14,025 nucleotides of DNA from Spirochaetia bacterium (lineage in GTDB: Bacteria; Spirochaetota; Spirochaetia; Treponematales; Treponemataceae): contig CAAGIZ010000155.1 in the NCBI GenBank assembly GCA_900770075.1, positions 1 to 14,025 on the forward strand, read 5' to 3'. The first letter of the stretch is position 1, and every line of letters starts with the position of its first letter. The notes below the pieces were generated by a model. That model did not search any database. It saw nothing but the letters and a program-made list of their open reading frames with translations, and was not told the origin of the DNA. The position numbers were made by a program, and so were the translations under genes. Shown piece by piece: positions 5,798-12,948 of the stretch.

Positions 5798-6148
5798 ATG
5801 GAAAATGAAAAGAAAAATGTTTCTCAAATATTCGGGCAGAACGTTAAAAAATATAGAAAGCAGGCAGGCTTTACACAGGAAGAACTGTCTGAAAAGCTTA
5901 ATATTTCGCAGAAACATCTTTCAATCATAGAGACGGGCATACAGTTTGCTTCTGCTGCATTGATTGACAGAATTTGTGAGGTTTTGAACGTGTCTGCCGG
6001 AATGTTGTTTGGCAGCAGTGGAGATGTAAATATAAAAGAAGTGAATATGATTTCGGTAATGGTTCAAAACTGTGTTAATTCCCGCTTTTCTGTCATTGAA
6101 GAAAAATTAACAGACATTGAAAATTATATTAAAAAAGCTCAATTTTGA
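5798..6148 (+). CDS. XRE-family helix-turn-helix regulator
   Basis: This 116-residue protein has an N-terminal Cro/C1-type DNA-binding domain at about residues 10-68. GQNVKKYRKQAGFTQEELSE is helix 1-2, LNISQKHLSIIETG is the recognition helix region, and ALIDRICEVLNVSAGMLF is the closing helices. The remaining C-terminal 45 residues (IKEVNMISVMVQNC...IEEKLTDIENYIKK) look helical and may allow dimerisation. No ligand domain is seen. I take ATG 5798 (MENEKKNV) as the start because the TTG at 5789 only adds MGY and lies in the putative -10. The gene stands alone between the divergent CAP gene and sbcD. Its target is unknown and could include its own promoter or the neighbouring CAP gene. Confidence 0.85.
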   Translation: MENEKKNVSQIFGQNVKKYRKQAGFTQEELSEKLNISQKHLSIIETGIQFASAALIDRICEVLNVSAGMLFGSSGDVNIKEVNMISVMVQNCVNSRFSVIEEKLTDIENYIKKAQF

Positions 6149-6156
6149 GTAAAGTA

Positions 6157-6183
6157 GGTTTCTCGACTTCGCTCGAAATGACA
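6157..6183. repeat. short TCGA hairpin repeat unit
   Basis: GGTTTCTCGACTTCGCTCGA is followed by AATGACA. TCGA (6163-6166) can pair with TCGA (6173-6176) around CTTCGC. From memory, this word type recurs in intergenic regions of many host-associated bacteria, but only one copy is present here, so its repeat status cannot be shown from the window. It lies just after the XRE gene in the 320-base gap 6149-6468. Confidence 0.4.
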
Positions 6184-6300
6184 AAGTATTGGCTTTTTGC
6201 TTGAAACGGCAAATTTTCAGTTTTAATCAAAAACTCGACAGTTGATTTAAATAGCTCTTCTTATTTTGAACGGGCAATTACGTTTGTTTCTTTTTTTGTT

Positions 6301-6306
6301 TATAAT
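6301..6306 (+). promoter_or_regulatory. -10 box of the sbcDC promoter
   Basis: A perfect TATAAT follows a T-rich stretch. The hexamer 17 bases upstream (TTACGT, 6278-6283) is a poor -35. Transcription from about 6313 would give a leader of roughly 155 bases containing the two hairpins at 6355-6389 and 6425-6439. Confidence 0.4.
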
Positions 6307-6354
6307 TGGTTTAATGTTTTTTTTGCGGTAGGGGGTGGAACAGCGCCGGAGGCG

Positions 6355-6389
6355 TCCGGCAAAATGAGGCGGTGCCTCTTTTTGCCGGA
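6355..6389. repeat. strong hairpin in the sbcD leader
   Basis: TCCGGCAAAATGAGGC (6355-6370) pairs with GCCTCTTTTTGCCGGA (6374-6389): 15 paired positions with one T-T mismatch (6365/6379) and a 3-base GGT loop. No T-run follows it, so it is not a standard plus-strand terminator. It lies in a GC-rich block (6330-6460) unlike the A/T-rich flanks. Confidence 0.75.
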
Positions 6390-6424
6390 TGGAGCGCACT
6401 GACGCGGAACTGTGGAACACCCGA

Positions 6425-6439
6425 CGGCACTTTGTGCCG
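6425..6439. repeat. second hairpin in the sbcD leader
   Basis: CGGCAC (6425-6430) pairs with GTGCCG (6434-6439) around TTT. It ends 22 bases before the sbcD ribosome binding site and is the downstream part of the same GC-rich block. Confidence 0.6.
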
Positions 6440-6468
6440 GACCGCCCGATTGCCTTAATGGAGGGAAA

Positions 6469-7953
6469 ATGAAGTTTTTTCATACGGCTGACTGGCACCT
6501 TGGTAACAGGATGCACGATATTGACAGGACTGAGGAAGTAAGGGCTTTTTTTTGCTGGCTCCGGGGAAAAATTGTTGAGGAAGGGGCGGAGGCTCTGGTT
6601 ATTGCCGGGGATATTTTTGATACGGCAAATCCTTCCAATGAGGCAAGGACGGTGTATCACGACTTTTTGTGCTCGCTTTTGGGAACCTGCTGCAAAAATG
6701 TGGTGATTGTGGGGGGAAACCACGATTCGGGGATGCTGCTGGATTCTGAAAAGTCTCTTTTAAGGACACTGAATATTTTTGTGGTGGGTTCGGCTGCAAA
6801 TCTTGAACCGGCTGATATGGTTTTTGAGCTGAAAAACGGGGATGGGGAGGCGGTTGCGGTCTGTGCGGCGGTGCCTTTTTTGAGGGAAAGCGAACTGAGG
6901 CGGTTTTATGCTGAAAATCCTGAAGATGGAACTTTTTGTGACAGGGCTTATGGGGCTCTTTATGAGCAGGTTTGTCTTGAGGCGGAAAAACTGCGGGCCG
7001 GGAAAAATATTCCTCTGATTGCTACCGGGCATCTTTATGCGGCAAATCTTGAGGGCAGGTTTGAAAACTTTAAAAAAGAGGTTTCCTGCGATGACGGGCG
7101 GAGGATGCTGGACGTTGTGGGCAAATTGGGCTGTGTTCATGAGGGGATTTTTCCTGAGAACTTTGATTACGTTGCTTTGGGGCACATTCACTATTCCACA
7201 AGGGTGGCTCAGTGCGAAAAAATAAGGTATTCTGGTTCGCCTTTTGTGATGGGGTTTGACGAGGCGGCGGTTCCCAGGGTTGTTTTGAGTGTTGAGGCGG
7301 AAAAAGGCAGCTGTTCGGTTAAAAAAATCCAGGTTCCCCGGACTGTGGAATTTCGGCGGGTGAGCGGGGACTGTGAAACCATTCGCCGGGAACTGGAAAA
7401 ATATCTGGAGGAGAAACCGCTTGCAGAGAAAAATCTTGCGGATAAACCGCTGGAGAAAGAAACTCTTGAAAAAAAGAGTCTTGAAAAAATGCCGTTGGGC
7501 GAGTTGGTTTTTGATTTTGACGGCGGGGCTGAGGATGAAAATTGTGCCTTAAGCTGTAAAAATGACGGTGAAAATGGCTGCAAAAAAAGTGCTGAAAAAA
7601 GTGGCGGGGTTTTTCTGGAAATCTACTATAAAAAAGAAGCCGGCATAAACATTCACGATGAACTTGAGGAACTTATAAACCGGCTGGAAGAAAAAAATGT
7701 GTATGTTGTAAGCCGCAGGGTGCAGGATAGCGGAGAAGGCTGGAAGAATTCCGGGGATTATTTTGATATGGAGGAGATGGCATCGCTGAAGCCTGAAAAG
7801 GTGTTTGAAAGTTTTATTCTTTCCAAGTGCCAGGTTTTGACGGAAGGAAAATCTTCCGAAGAAGTTGAGAAGGAAAAGAAGGAATTTTTGAATACTTTTC
7901 TTCCGGTTTTTGTGGAATGTTTTGAAAAGATGGAAAGCGAAGGGGAGTTTTAG
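6469..7953 (+). CDS. sbcD: SbcCD nuclease subunit D (Mre11-like)
   Basis: SbcD is the metal-dependent nuclease subunit that, with SbcC, cuts hairpins and processes protein-blocked DNA ends. The calcineurin-type phosphoesterase motifs are complete: TADWHLG (D8, H10), GDIFD (47-51), GNHD (83-86), GH (187-188) and GHIH (238-241), then YSGSPFVMGFDE. At 494 residues it is about 90 longer than E. coli SbcD. The extra length is in the C-terminal half: six copies of a five-residue repeat (residues 313-342) and an Asp/Glu/Lys-rich stretch, before the conserved-looking INIHDELEELINRLEE segment. The start ATG 6469 follows GGAGGGAAA. An upstream in-frame start at 6412 would translate the hairpin region and is rejected. 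sbcC begins two bases after its stop. Confidence 0.95.
   Translation: MKFFHTADWHLGNRMHDIDRTEEVRAFFCWLRGKIVEEGAEALVIAGDIFDTANPSNEARTVYHDFLCSLLGTCCKNVVIVGGNHDSGMLLDSEKSLLRTLNIFVVGSAANLEPADMVFELKNGDGEAVAVCAAVPFLRESELRRFYAENPEDGTFCDRAYGALYEQVCLEAEKLRAGKNIPLIATGHLYAANLEGRFENFKKEVSCDDGRRMLDVVGKLGCVHEGIFPENFDYVALGHIHYSTRVAQCEKIRYSGSPFVMGFDEAAVPRVVLSVEAEKGSCSVKKIQVPRTVEFRRVSGDCETIRRELEKYLEEKPLAEKNLADKPLEKETLEKKSLEKMPLGELVFDFDGGAEDENCALSCKNDGENGCKKSAEKSGGVFLEIYYKKEAGINIHDELEELINRLEEKNVYVVSRRVQDSGEGWKNSGDYFDMEEMASLKPEKVFESFILSKCQVLTEGKSSEEVEKEKKEFLNTFLPVFVECFEKMESEGEF
7405..7494 (+). repeat. six tandem 15-bp units inside sbcD
   Basis: Ninety bases divide exactly into six 15-base units, each starting with CTG or CTT and giving the pentapeptides LEEKP, LAEKN, LADKP, LEKET, LEKKS and LEKMP. 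The units differ at several bases but keep the L-x-x-K/E-x frame. This lies at the junction between the nuclease core and the C-terminal, SbcC-binding part. Confidence 0.85.
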
Positions 7954-7955
7954 CG

Positions 7956-10900
7956 ATGAAGATTTTAAAAATTGAGATTGAAAATATAAATTCTCTTAAG
8001 GGGCACTGGTGTATTGACCTTGAGCATCCGGATTATAAAAAAAATCACGACCTGTTTGTAATATGCGGCAATACCGGCACCGGGAAGACTACGATTCTAG
8101 ATGCCATAACTCTTGCCCTTTACGGACGCACTCCCCGGCAGAAGAGTTTGGGCTCTGAAAACGAGGTTATGACCCGGCACACCGCAAGTTGCATGGCAAA
8201 AGTAACTTATTCCTGCAAGAACGGGAGGTTTGAGTCCAGTTTTTCCCAAAGAAAGGCCAGGGGGCGGATTGACGGAAAATTGACTTCTGTGGACTGTTCT
8301 GTAAAAAATCTTGAAACTCAAAAACTTGAAAGCTGGAAAAGTGCAAAAAATCTCGCCGATGAAAACGCAAGAAACATTCAGCTGGACTACGAAGAATTCT
8401 GCCGGTCGGTTATGCTGGCTCAGGGGCAGTTTGATACCTTTATAAGCGGAGATTCCCGAAAGAAGGCTGAAATTCTTGCAAAGCTGAACGGCACGGAAAA
8501 ATACAAGAAATTTGCGGCGGCCCTGTGGCAGAGGGGAAAGGAAAAAATCGACGAATACAGGCAGATGAAGGAAAAATCTGAAGAAATAAAGGTTTTGACG
8601 GACGAGGAAGAAAAAGCGCTTTTGGAACAAAAAAGCGAACTTGCAAAGCAGGCGGAGGAAGTGCGCAGTAAGACGGCGGAAATTCAGGCTGCGATTAACT
8701 GGCTGGAAAAACTGGAAGTTTCTGAAGGTAAACTGCTGGAGGCGCGCAAGGAAAGGGCTAAGTTTGAAAAGGATTTTAAGGACTTTGAAGAAAAGAAAAA
8801 GATTCTTGAACTGGCGGAAAGTGCCGGAAGCTGCGAGGCGGACTACAGGTCTTTTAAGGATTTGAGTGCCCTTCAGGACGGCGACAAAAAAAGCCTGGCG
8901 GAAGTTTCGGGAAATTTGACGGATATTTCTTTGGAACTTTCTGAGGCTCAGGAAAAGGAGTCGGAGGCTGAAAAGGAACTTGAGGAAGCCCAATCTGAGG
9001 GGGACGAAAATTCTGAAATTTGGAAAAAGGTGCGGGCCTTGGACGCAGAACTTGAACCTTTGAAAAAATCTCTGGAAGTTTCCCGCAGCCGGAAGAAAAA
9101 GGCAGAAGAGGATTTAGCCCGAAAAAAGGCGGAACTTGATAAACTGGAAAGCAATCTGAAGGCACTGGAGGAGGAAAACCAAAGGCTTTCGGTTTTTATG
9201 GAAGAAAATGCCGTGGACGAAAAACTTTTGGAAAATCTTTCTGCCTTAAAACCTTTGAAAGAGGTCTTTGTTGAAAAAAAGAGCAGGCTTGAAGTTTTGG
9301 AAAAACAGCTGGCAGAGGAGAAGGCTGGGCTTGAATGTGCCGGGGCGGAAAAAACAAAGGTTCAGGCGGAACTTTCCAGGGCTGATGAAACGCTTAGAAC
9401 GCTTGTAAATTCAAATTATATTCTGGTTTCGGCCGTTATCCGTGGAACTTTAAAAGAAGGAAGTGCCTGTCCTGTCTGCGGTTCTGAAGTTCATGGTCTT
9501 TGCGGTGCTGATGGAAAAACTTCGGAAACCCTGGAAAAGGTATCTGCAACAGCAGACACAGATACGGAAAAAGCCGGGCACCTGAAAAACCAGATTCTTG
9601 ATTTGACGGAAAACATCGAGACCCTTAAAGAGAAATTCCACGGCTTTGAAAGGCAAATTTCTGCCGTAGAAAATAAAATTGCTGAAATCGAAAAAACTTT
9701 GAGGGAAAACGAGTCTGAGCTGGTTATGACGCTGGACAAAATCAACGCTTTGATTTTTCCGTGGAACCTTAAAGCAAAAAAAACGGACGACGGGCAGGTG
9801 CTTGACGGATTTTTGAAGGTGCTGGAAGAAAAAAGCCGCACCTTTATTCAGAAAAAAACTGAGTTTCTTGGGAATGTCGAAAAAAAGAAGGCTTTGGAAA
9901 TTCAAAAGTCCGGGGTGGACATTAAAAAGCTGAAAGAGGATTTTGCCGGGGAAAAATTCATTTTTGAAAAGGCTGAAGGTGAGGTTCTTTCCAGACAGTC
10001 TGAGCGGGAAAAAATTTTCGGGCAGAAAAATGTAGATGCTGAGGAACAGAAATTTAAGGAAACCCTTGAAACTTTAGAGGAAAGTGCTGAAAACTGCCGG
10101 AAAGAAAAAAATGCAATTTCGGAGCGGAAGACAACCTTGACTTCCATGGCAGAAAACCTTCGGAAAAATATTGAAAAAAGGGAGCCTGAACTTGTGGAAA
10201 AGAGGGCTGCTCTTGACAATGCCCTTGCCCGAAACGGCTTTAAGGACGAGGCAGAACTGGAAAAATCTCTTTCTTACAGGCAGAAAATTCCTGAACTGAA
10301 GGAAGAGATGGAGAATCTGAAAAAAACGGACGCAGAAACTTCCAGAACGCTGCAAATCGCTTCCGATGAATTTAATGCGGTTCAAGTTGAAAAAAAATCT
10401 GACCGTCCGAAAGAACAGCTCTTGCAGGAAAAAAATTCTTTGGAGCAGGAGGCTGATTCTGCAAACAGACAGATTGGAAGCATAGAAAACATGCTTTCGG
10501 AAAACGAAGCACAGACAGAACTTTTAAGGGATGCCCGGAAAAAGCTGGAAGAAAAGGAAGCGGAAAAGGCTGTTTGGGAGCAGATTCAAAAATTTATAGG
10601 AAAATCCACTGGGGAAGATTTTGAAGTTTTTGTGGAGGCGATGGCTTTTAAAAACCTCCTGTTGATTGCAAACCGGTATGTTTTTGAAATTTCGGGCAAA
10701 TACAGGCTTGTGCAGAAGCCGGGGGAAGTTGATTTTTTGGTTCACGACGAAAACTACCCTGATGCGCGGGATGACCGGCCTGTTAGCAACATGAGCGGTG
10801 GCGAAAGGTTTATAATCAGCCTTTCTCTTGCACTGGGCATTGCCGAACTTGCCAGCCGGAATGTTCGGGTGGATTCCCTGTTTTTGGACGAAGGTTTTGG

Positions 10901-11090
10901 TACTTTGAGCGGGGAGCCACTGACTCAAGCCATAAATGCCCTGAAATCTCTGCAAAGCAGGGGCAAGATGCTGGGAATAATTACCCATATAGACGCCGTA
11001 ATCCGGGAGTTTGACCAGAAAATTCAGGCGGTTCCGAAAAACGGCGGGGTGAGCGAACTTATCGGTTCAGGAATTACCAGAGTTTCTTAA
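7956..11090 (+). CDS. sbcC: SbcCD nuclease subunit C (Rad50/SMC-like ATPase)
   Basis: SbcC is the ATPase that clamps DNA and drives SbcD. The 1044 residues have the expected order: Walker A GNTGTGKTT (38-46), Q-loop QGQFD (156-160), a long Glu/Lys-rich coiled coil, the zinc hook CPVCG (505-509) at the midpoint, the second coiled coil, the ABC signature SGGERF (from 947), Walker B SLFLDEGFG (about 974-982) and the switch His in ITHID. Length matches E. coli SbcC (1048). Its ATG lies two bases after the sbcD stop, with a GA-rich ribosome binding site inside the end of sbcD, so the subunits are translationally linked. Its stop overlaps that of the convergent permease gene by four bases. Confidence 0.97.
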   Translation: MKILKIEIENINSLKGHWCIDLEHPDYKKNHDLFVICGNTGTGKTTILDAITLALYGRTPRQKSLGSENEVMTRHTASCMAKVTYSCKNGRFESSFSQRKARGRIDGKLTSVDCSVKNLETQKLESWKSAKNLADENARNIQLDYEEFCRSVMLAQGQFDTFISGDSRKKAEILAKLNGTEKYKKFAAALWQRGKEKIDEYRQMKEKSEEIKVLTDEEEKALLEQKSELAKQAEEVRSKTAEIQAAINWLEKLEVSEGKLLEARKERAKFEKDFKDFEEKKKILELAESAGSCEADYRSFKDLSALQDGDKKSLAEVSGNLTDISLELSEAQEKESEAEKELEEAQSEGDENSEIWKKVRALDAELEPLKKSLEVSRSRKKKAEEDLARKKAELDKLESNLKALEEENQRLSVFMEENAVDEKLLENLSALKPLKEVFVEKKSRLEVLEKQLAEEKAGLECAGAEKTKVQAELSRADETLRTLVNSNYILVSAVIRGTLKEGSACPVCGSEVHGLCGADGKTSETLEKVSATADTDTEKAGHLKNQILDLTENIETLKEKFHGFERQISAVENKIAEIEKTLRENESELVMTLDKINALIFPWNLKAKKTDDGQVLDGFLKVLEEKSRTFIQKKTEFLGNVEKKKALEIQKSGVDIKKLKEDFAGEKFIFEKAEGEVLSRQSEREKIFGQKNVDAEEQKFKETLETLEESAENCRKEKNAISERKTTLTSMAENLRKNIEKREPELVEKRAALDNALARNGFKDEAELEKSLSYRQKIPELKEEMENLKKTDAETSRTLQIASDEFNAVQVEKKSDRPKEQLLQEKNSLEQEADSANRQIGSIENMLSENEAQTELLRDARKKLEEKEAEKAVWEQIQKFIGKSTGEDFEVFVEAMAFKNLLLIANRYVFEISGKYRLVQKPGEVDFLVHDENYPDARDDRPVSNMSGGERFIISLSLALGIAELASRNVRVDSLFLDEGFGTLSGEPLTQAINALKSLQSRGKMLGIITHIDAVIREFDQKIQAVPKNGGVSELIGSGITRVS

Positions 11091-12163
11091 TTGCTTTTGT
11101 TCCCTAAAAAGACGGCAATTGGCTTAAGGTAGGAAATGTTTTCGCAGATGATTTTTATGATTACCATGGAAGGAACTGCCAGAATCATGCCCAGAATGCC
11201 CCACATCCAGCCGAACAGGGAAAGGGAAACCAGTATTACAAACGGAGAAACCCCCAGATTGTCGCCTTCGATTTTTGGTTCGACAATGTTCCCCAAAACC
11301 ATGTTTACCAGAATTGCCCACAGGCTGATTACCACAGGGGCAAGAATGGACGGATAGAACTGTATTATCGAAAAAACTGCAATTATTACGCAGAAGGCTA
11401 TGGAGCCGAAGGTGGGGATAAAGTTGAAGCAGAAGGCGAGAAAAGCCCAGATGATGGGGAACTCCAGCCCGGCAAGGGTGCAGGCAACAAGAATTAAAAG
11501 CCCGGTAAAAAGGGAAATTACGAATTTTATTGAAATGTAGTGGGTTGTGTCCTTTATGATGTTGTGGACGATTTTTATTACCCGGAGGTTGTGTTCGCTG
11601 GTAAAGGCAAGCCGGACCTTGTGCTTTGTTTTTTTGAATTCCGCCAGCAGGAAGATTGACATAAGGACTACGAGAAAAAGCGTCTTTATGAAGGCTACTA
11701 CGGAACCGGTAAAATTGATTGCCAGAGATTTTAAGAATTCCAGAATGTTGAACTGGTTGTTTATGTTTGCAAGAATTGACACTTCTTTGTCGAAATTCAG
11801 CAGGGTGAAAAATTTTGAATTCGGTGTCTGGTGCAGGGAGTTGAGTATGGAATTGAACCGTTCCTGATACCGCGGAATTGCAAGAACTATTGCCTTAAAA
11901 CTTGTGGTGAGGATGTTTACCACAAGAAGTATGACCAGAAAAAATGCAGCGTAGACAATCAGGGTGGAAAGCCACCATGGAAGCTTTATAAAAAGGCAGA
12001 GCCGTTTTATGAGGGGATAAAATACAAGGGAAAGCAAAACTGCCAGTACTACAGGCTGAAAAAAATCGGCCATTGTCCTGAAAAGAAAGCCGAAGAGAAC
12101 TGTCAGAAAAATAAGAAGGATAAAAAAAATGCCTTTTACGAATTTGTTTGTCTGATTTTCCAT
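11087..12163 (-). CDS. AI-2E family transporter (permease-like membrane protein)
   Basis: The 358-residue inner-membrane protein has the AI-2E/PerM family pattern. Two or three N-terminal transmembrane segments lie at about residues 10-90, followed by a soluble region (about 95-150). More segments follow, carrying the conserved NFIPTFGS and the signature VEPKIEGDNLGVSP, followed by GWMWGILGMILAVP. Members export small molecules such as autoinducer-2, or exchange sodium and protons. The substrate here cannot be told. I take ATG 12163; GTG 12169 adds only two residues. Neither has a Shine-Dalgarno. A TTGAAA-17-TAAACT promoter ends six bases before the ATG, so the message is probably leaderless. 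It converges on sbcC. Confidence 0.9.
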   Translation of the reverse strand: MENQTNKFVKGIFFILLIFLTVLFGFLFRTMADFFQPVVLAVLLSLVFYPLIKRLCLFIKLPWWLSTLIVYAAFFLVILLVVNILTTSFKAIVLAIPRYQERFNSILNSLHQTPNSKFFTLLNFDKEVSILANINNQFNILEFLKSLAINFTGSVVAFIKTLFLVVLMSIFLLAEFKKTKHKVRLAFTSEHNLRVIKIVHNIIKDTTHYISIKFVISLFTGLLILVACTLAGLEFPIIWAFLAFCFNFIPTFGSIAFCVIIAVFSIIQFYPSILAPVVISLWAILVNMVLGNIVEPKIEGDNLGVSPFVILVSLSLFGWMWGILGMILAVPSMVIIKIICENISYLKPIAVFLGNKSN

Positions 12164-12169
12164 AGACAC

Positions 12170-12198
12170 AGTTTAGTGAAGGTACCGGGTAATTTCAA
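12170..12198 (-). promoter_or_regulatory. promoter of the AI-2E family gene, probably leaderless
   Basis: On the minus strand TTGAAA (12198-12193) and TAAACT (12175-12170) are 17 bases apart. The -10 ends exactly six bases (GTGTCT) before the ATG at 12163, so transcription should start at or next to the A of ATG. Confidence 0.6.
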
Positions 12199-12314
12199 TT
12201 GGATTTTGGAGGTTTGAAGTCTGGTTTGACGGTAAAACCCAAGGGAAGTGCTGATTAACAGTTAGAAATCTCAATGGGGTTTATTCAGTGTTTCCATAGC
12301 CCGGACATTAGCCA

Positions 12315-12406
12315 TGCCGAAGGCAGTGCCGGTGCAAGGCGAAGGCTTGTGCCGGTACCGCGGGCACCAAGTGGCGTTTGGCCGGATTGACGGTGGAGCC
12401 GCTCCA
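12315..12406. repeat. cluster of GC-rich hairpins in a divergent intergenic region
   Basis: Three hairpins are adjacent: TGCC-GAA-GGCA (12315-12325); CCGGTGCAAG (12329-12338) with CTTGTGCCGG (12346-12355), ten pairs including two G-T; and TGGAG-CCG-CTCCA (12394-12406). GGTACC and CCGCGG palindromes lie between them. The block is far more GC-rich than its flanks and occupies much of the 357-base gap between the divergent genes starting at 12163 and 12521. An open minus-strand frame crosses it but has no support as a gene. It may be one copy of a dispersed repeat. Confidence 0.55.
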
Positions 12407-12485
12407 AATTCCAAAAAAAACAGAGGAGTTAAGACCCGGGGACTTTTGGCATGTTTTTGTTGTTCCTTAAAAAAAGCAGTTTTTA

Positions 12486-12491
12486 TATAAT
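12486..12491 (+). promoter_or_regulatory. -10 box of the acidic-tail gene and tcdA
   Basis: TATAAT lies 29 bases before the ATG at 12521, with a partial -35 (TTCCTT, 12463-12468) at 17 bases. The predicted leader of about 23 bases contains a GAGGG ribosome binding site (12511-12515). Confidence 0.45.
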
Positions 12492-12520
12492 TGAGGCAAT
12501 GGAAGTGTTTGAGGGACAAA

Positions 12521-12937
12521 ATGGATTTTGAAGACAGGCTTTTACTGAAAACTTTGAAGGATATTCGTGCCGGGCTTGTGGCTGAAAAGGCTGACCACCT
12601 GCGGACTGACGGCGAAAACGGGCGGATTGGGGCTGAATATGAGGAGTCGATTGCCCGTCTGGACAGGCTTTTGCCGGAAATTCGGGAAGTTTTTGACATT
12701 TACCGGCTTGAAGAAGAGGATTTTGTTTTTGTTATCGAGGCTCTGGAAATGTACTGCGAGGCTTTTGTAATTGACGGGCGGACTGAAAGTTCAAGAAAGC
12801 GGGATGAAAAAGAGTTCCGGGCTTTGCAGGATTTTTTGGATCAGTTTTATGACGACTCGGATGACGAAGGTGACGATGATGAAGAAGACGGCGAAGGGGA
12901 AGGCGGTTCGGAAGAGGATTTTGACGGAGAAAGGTGA
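12521..12937 (+). CDS. unknown small protein with acidic C-terminal tail
   Basis: I do not recognise this 138-residue protein. Residues 1-110 look helical (LLLKTLKDIRAGLVAEKADH, then SIARLDRLLPEIREVFDIY and DFVFVIEALEMYCEAFV). The last 28 residues are almost all Asp, Glu, Gly and Ser (start DDSDDEGDDDEEDGEGEGG), which would be disordered and strongly negative, as in DNA-mimic or chaperone-like tails. It has no signal peptide or membrane segment. ATG 12521 is preceded by GAGGG at five bases. The TTG at 12491 overlaps the -10 and is rejected. Its stop (12935-12937) lies just before the likely tcdA start, so the two genes form one unit. Any functional link to tRNA modification is not shown. Confidence 0.75.
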   Translation: MDFEDRLLLKTLKDIRAGLVAEKADHLRTDGENGRIGAEYEESIARLDRLLPEIREVFDIYRLEEEDFVFVIEALEMYCEAFVIDGRTESSRKRDEKEFRALQDFLDQFYDDSDDEGDDDEEDGEGEGGSEEDFDGER

Positions 12938-12948
12938 GGTGCTTGACG

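Noticed and set aside
6412..6468. Upstream in-frame extension of sbcD
   Set aside because: It translates the hairpin leader, lacks a ribosome binding site and has no SbcD homology. ATG 6469 with GGAGGG is clear.
8097..8993. 298-residue minus-strand frame inside sbcC
   Set aside because: It is a shadow of the Lys/Glu-rich coiled-coil codons, giving Phe/Leu-rich nonsense.
12271..12699. Minus-strand frame of 142 residues spanning the hairpin cluster
   Set aside because: It overlaps a real plus-strand gene and crosses palindromic DNA. It has no ribosome binding site, so it is better explained as repeat sequence.
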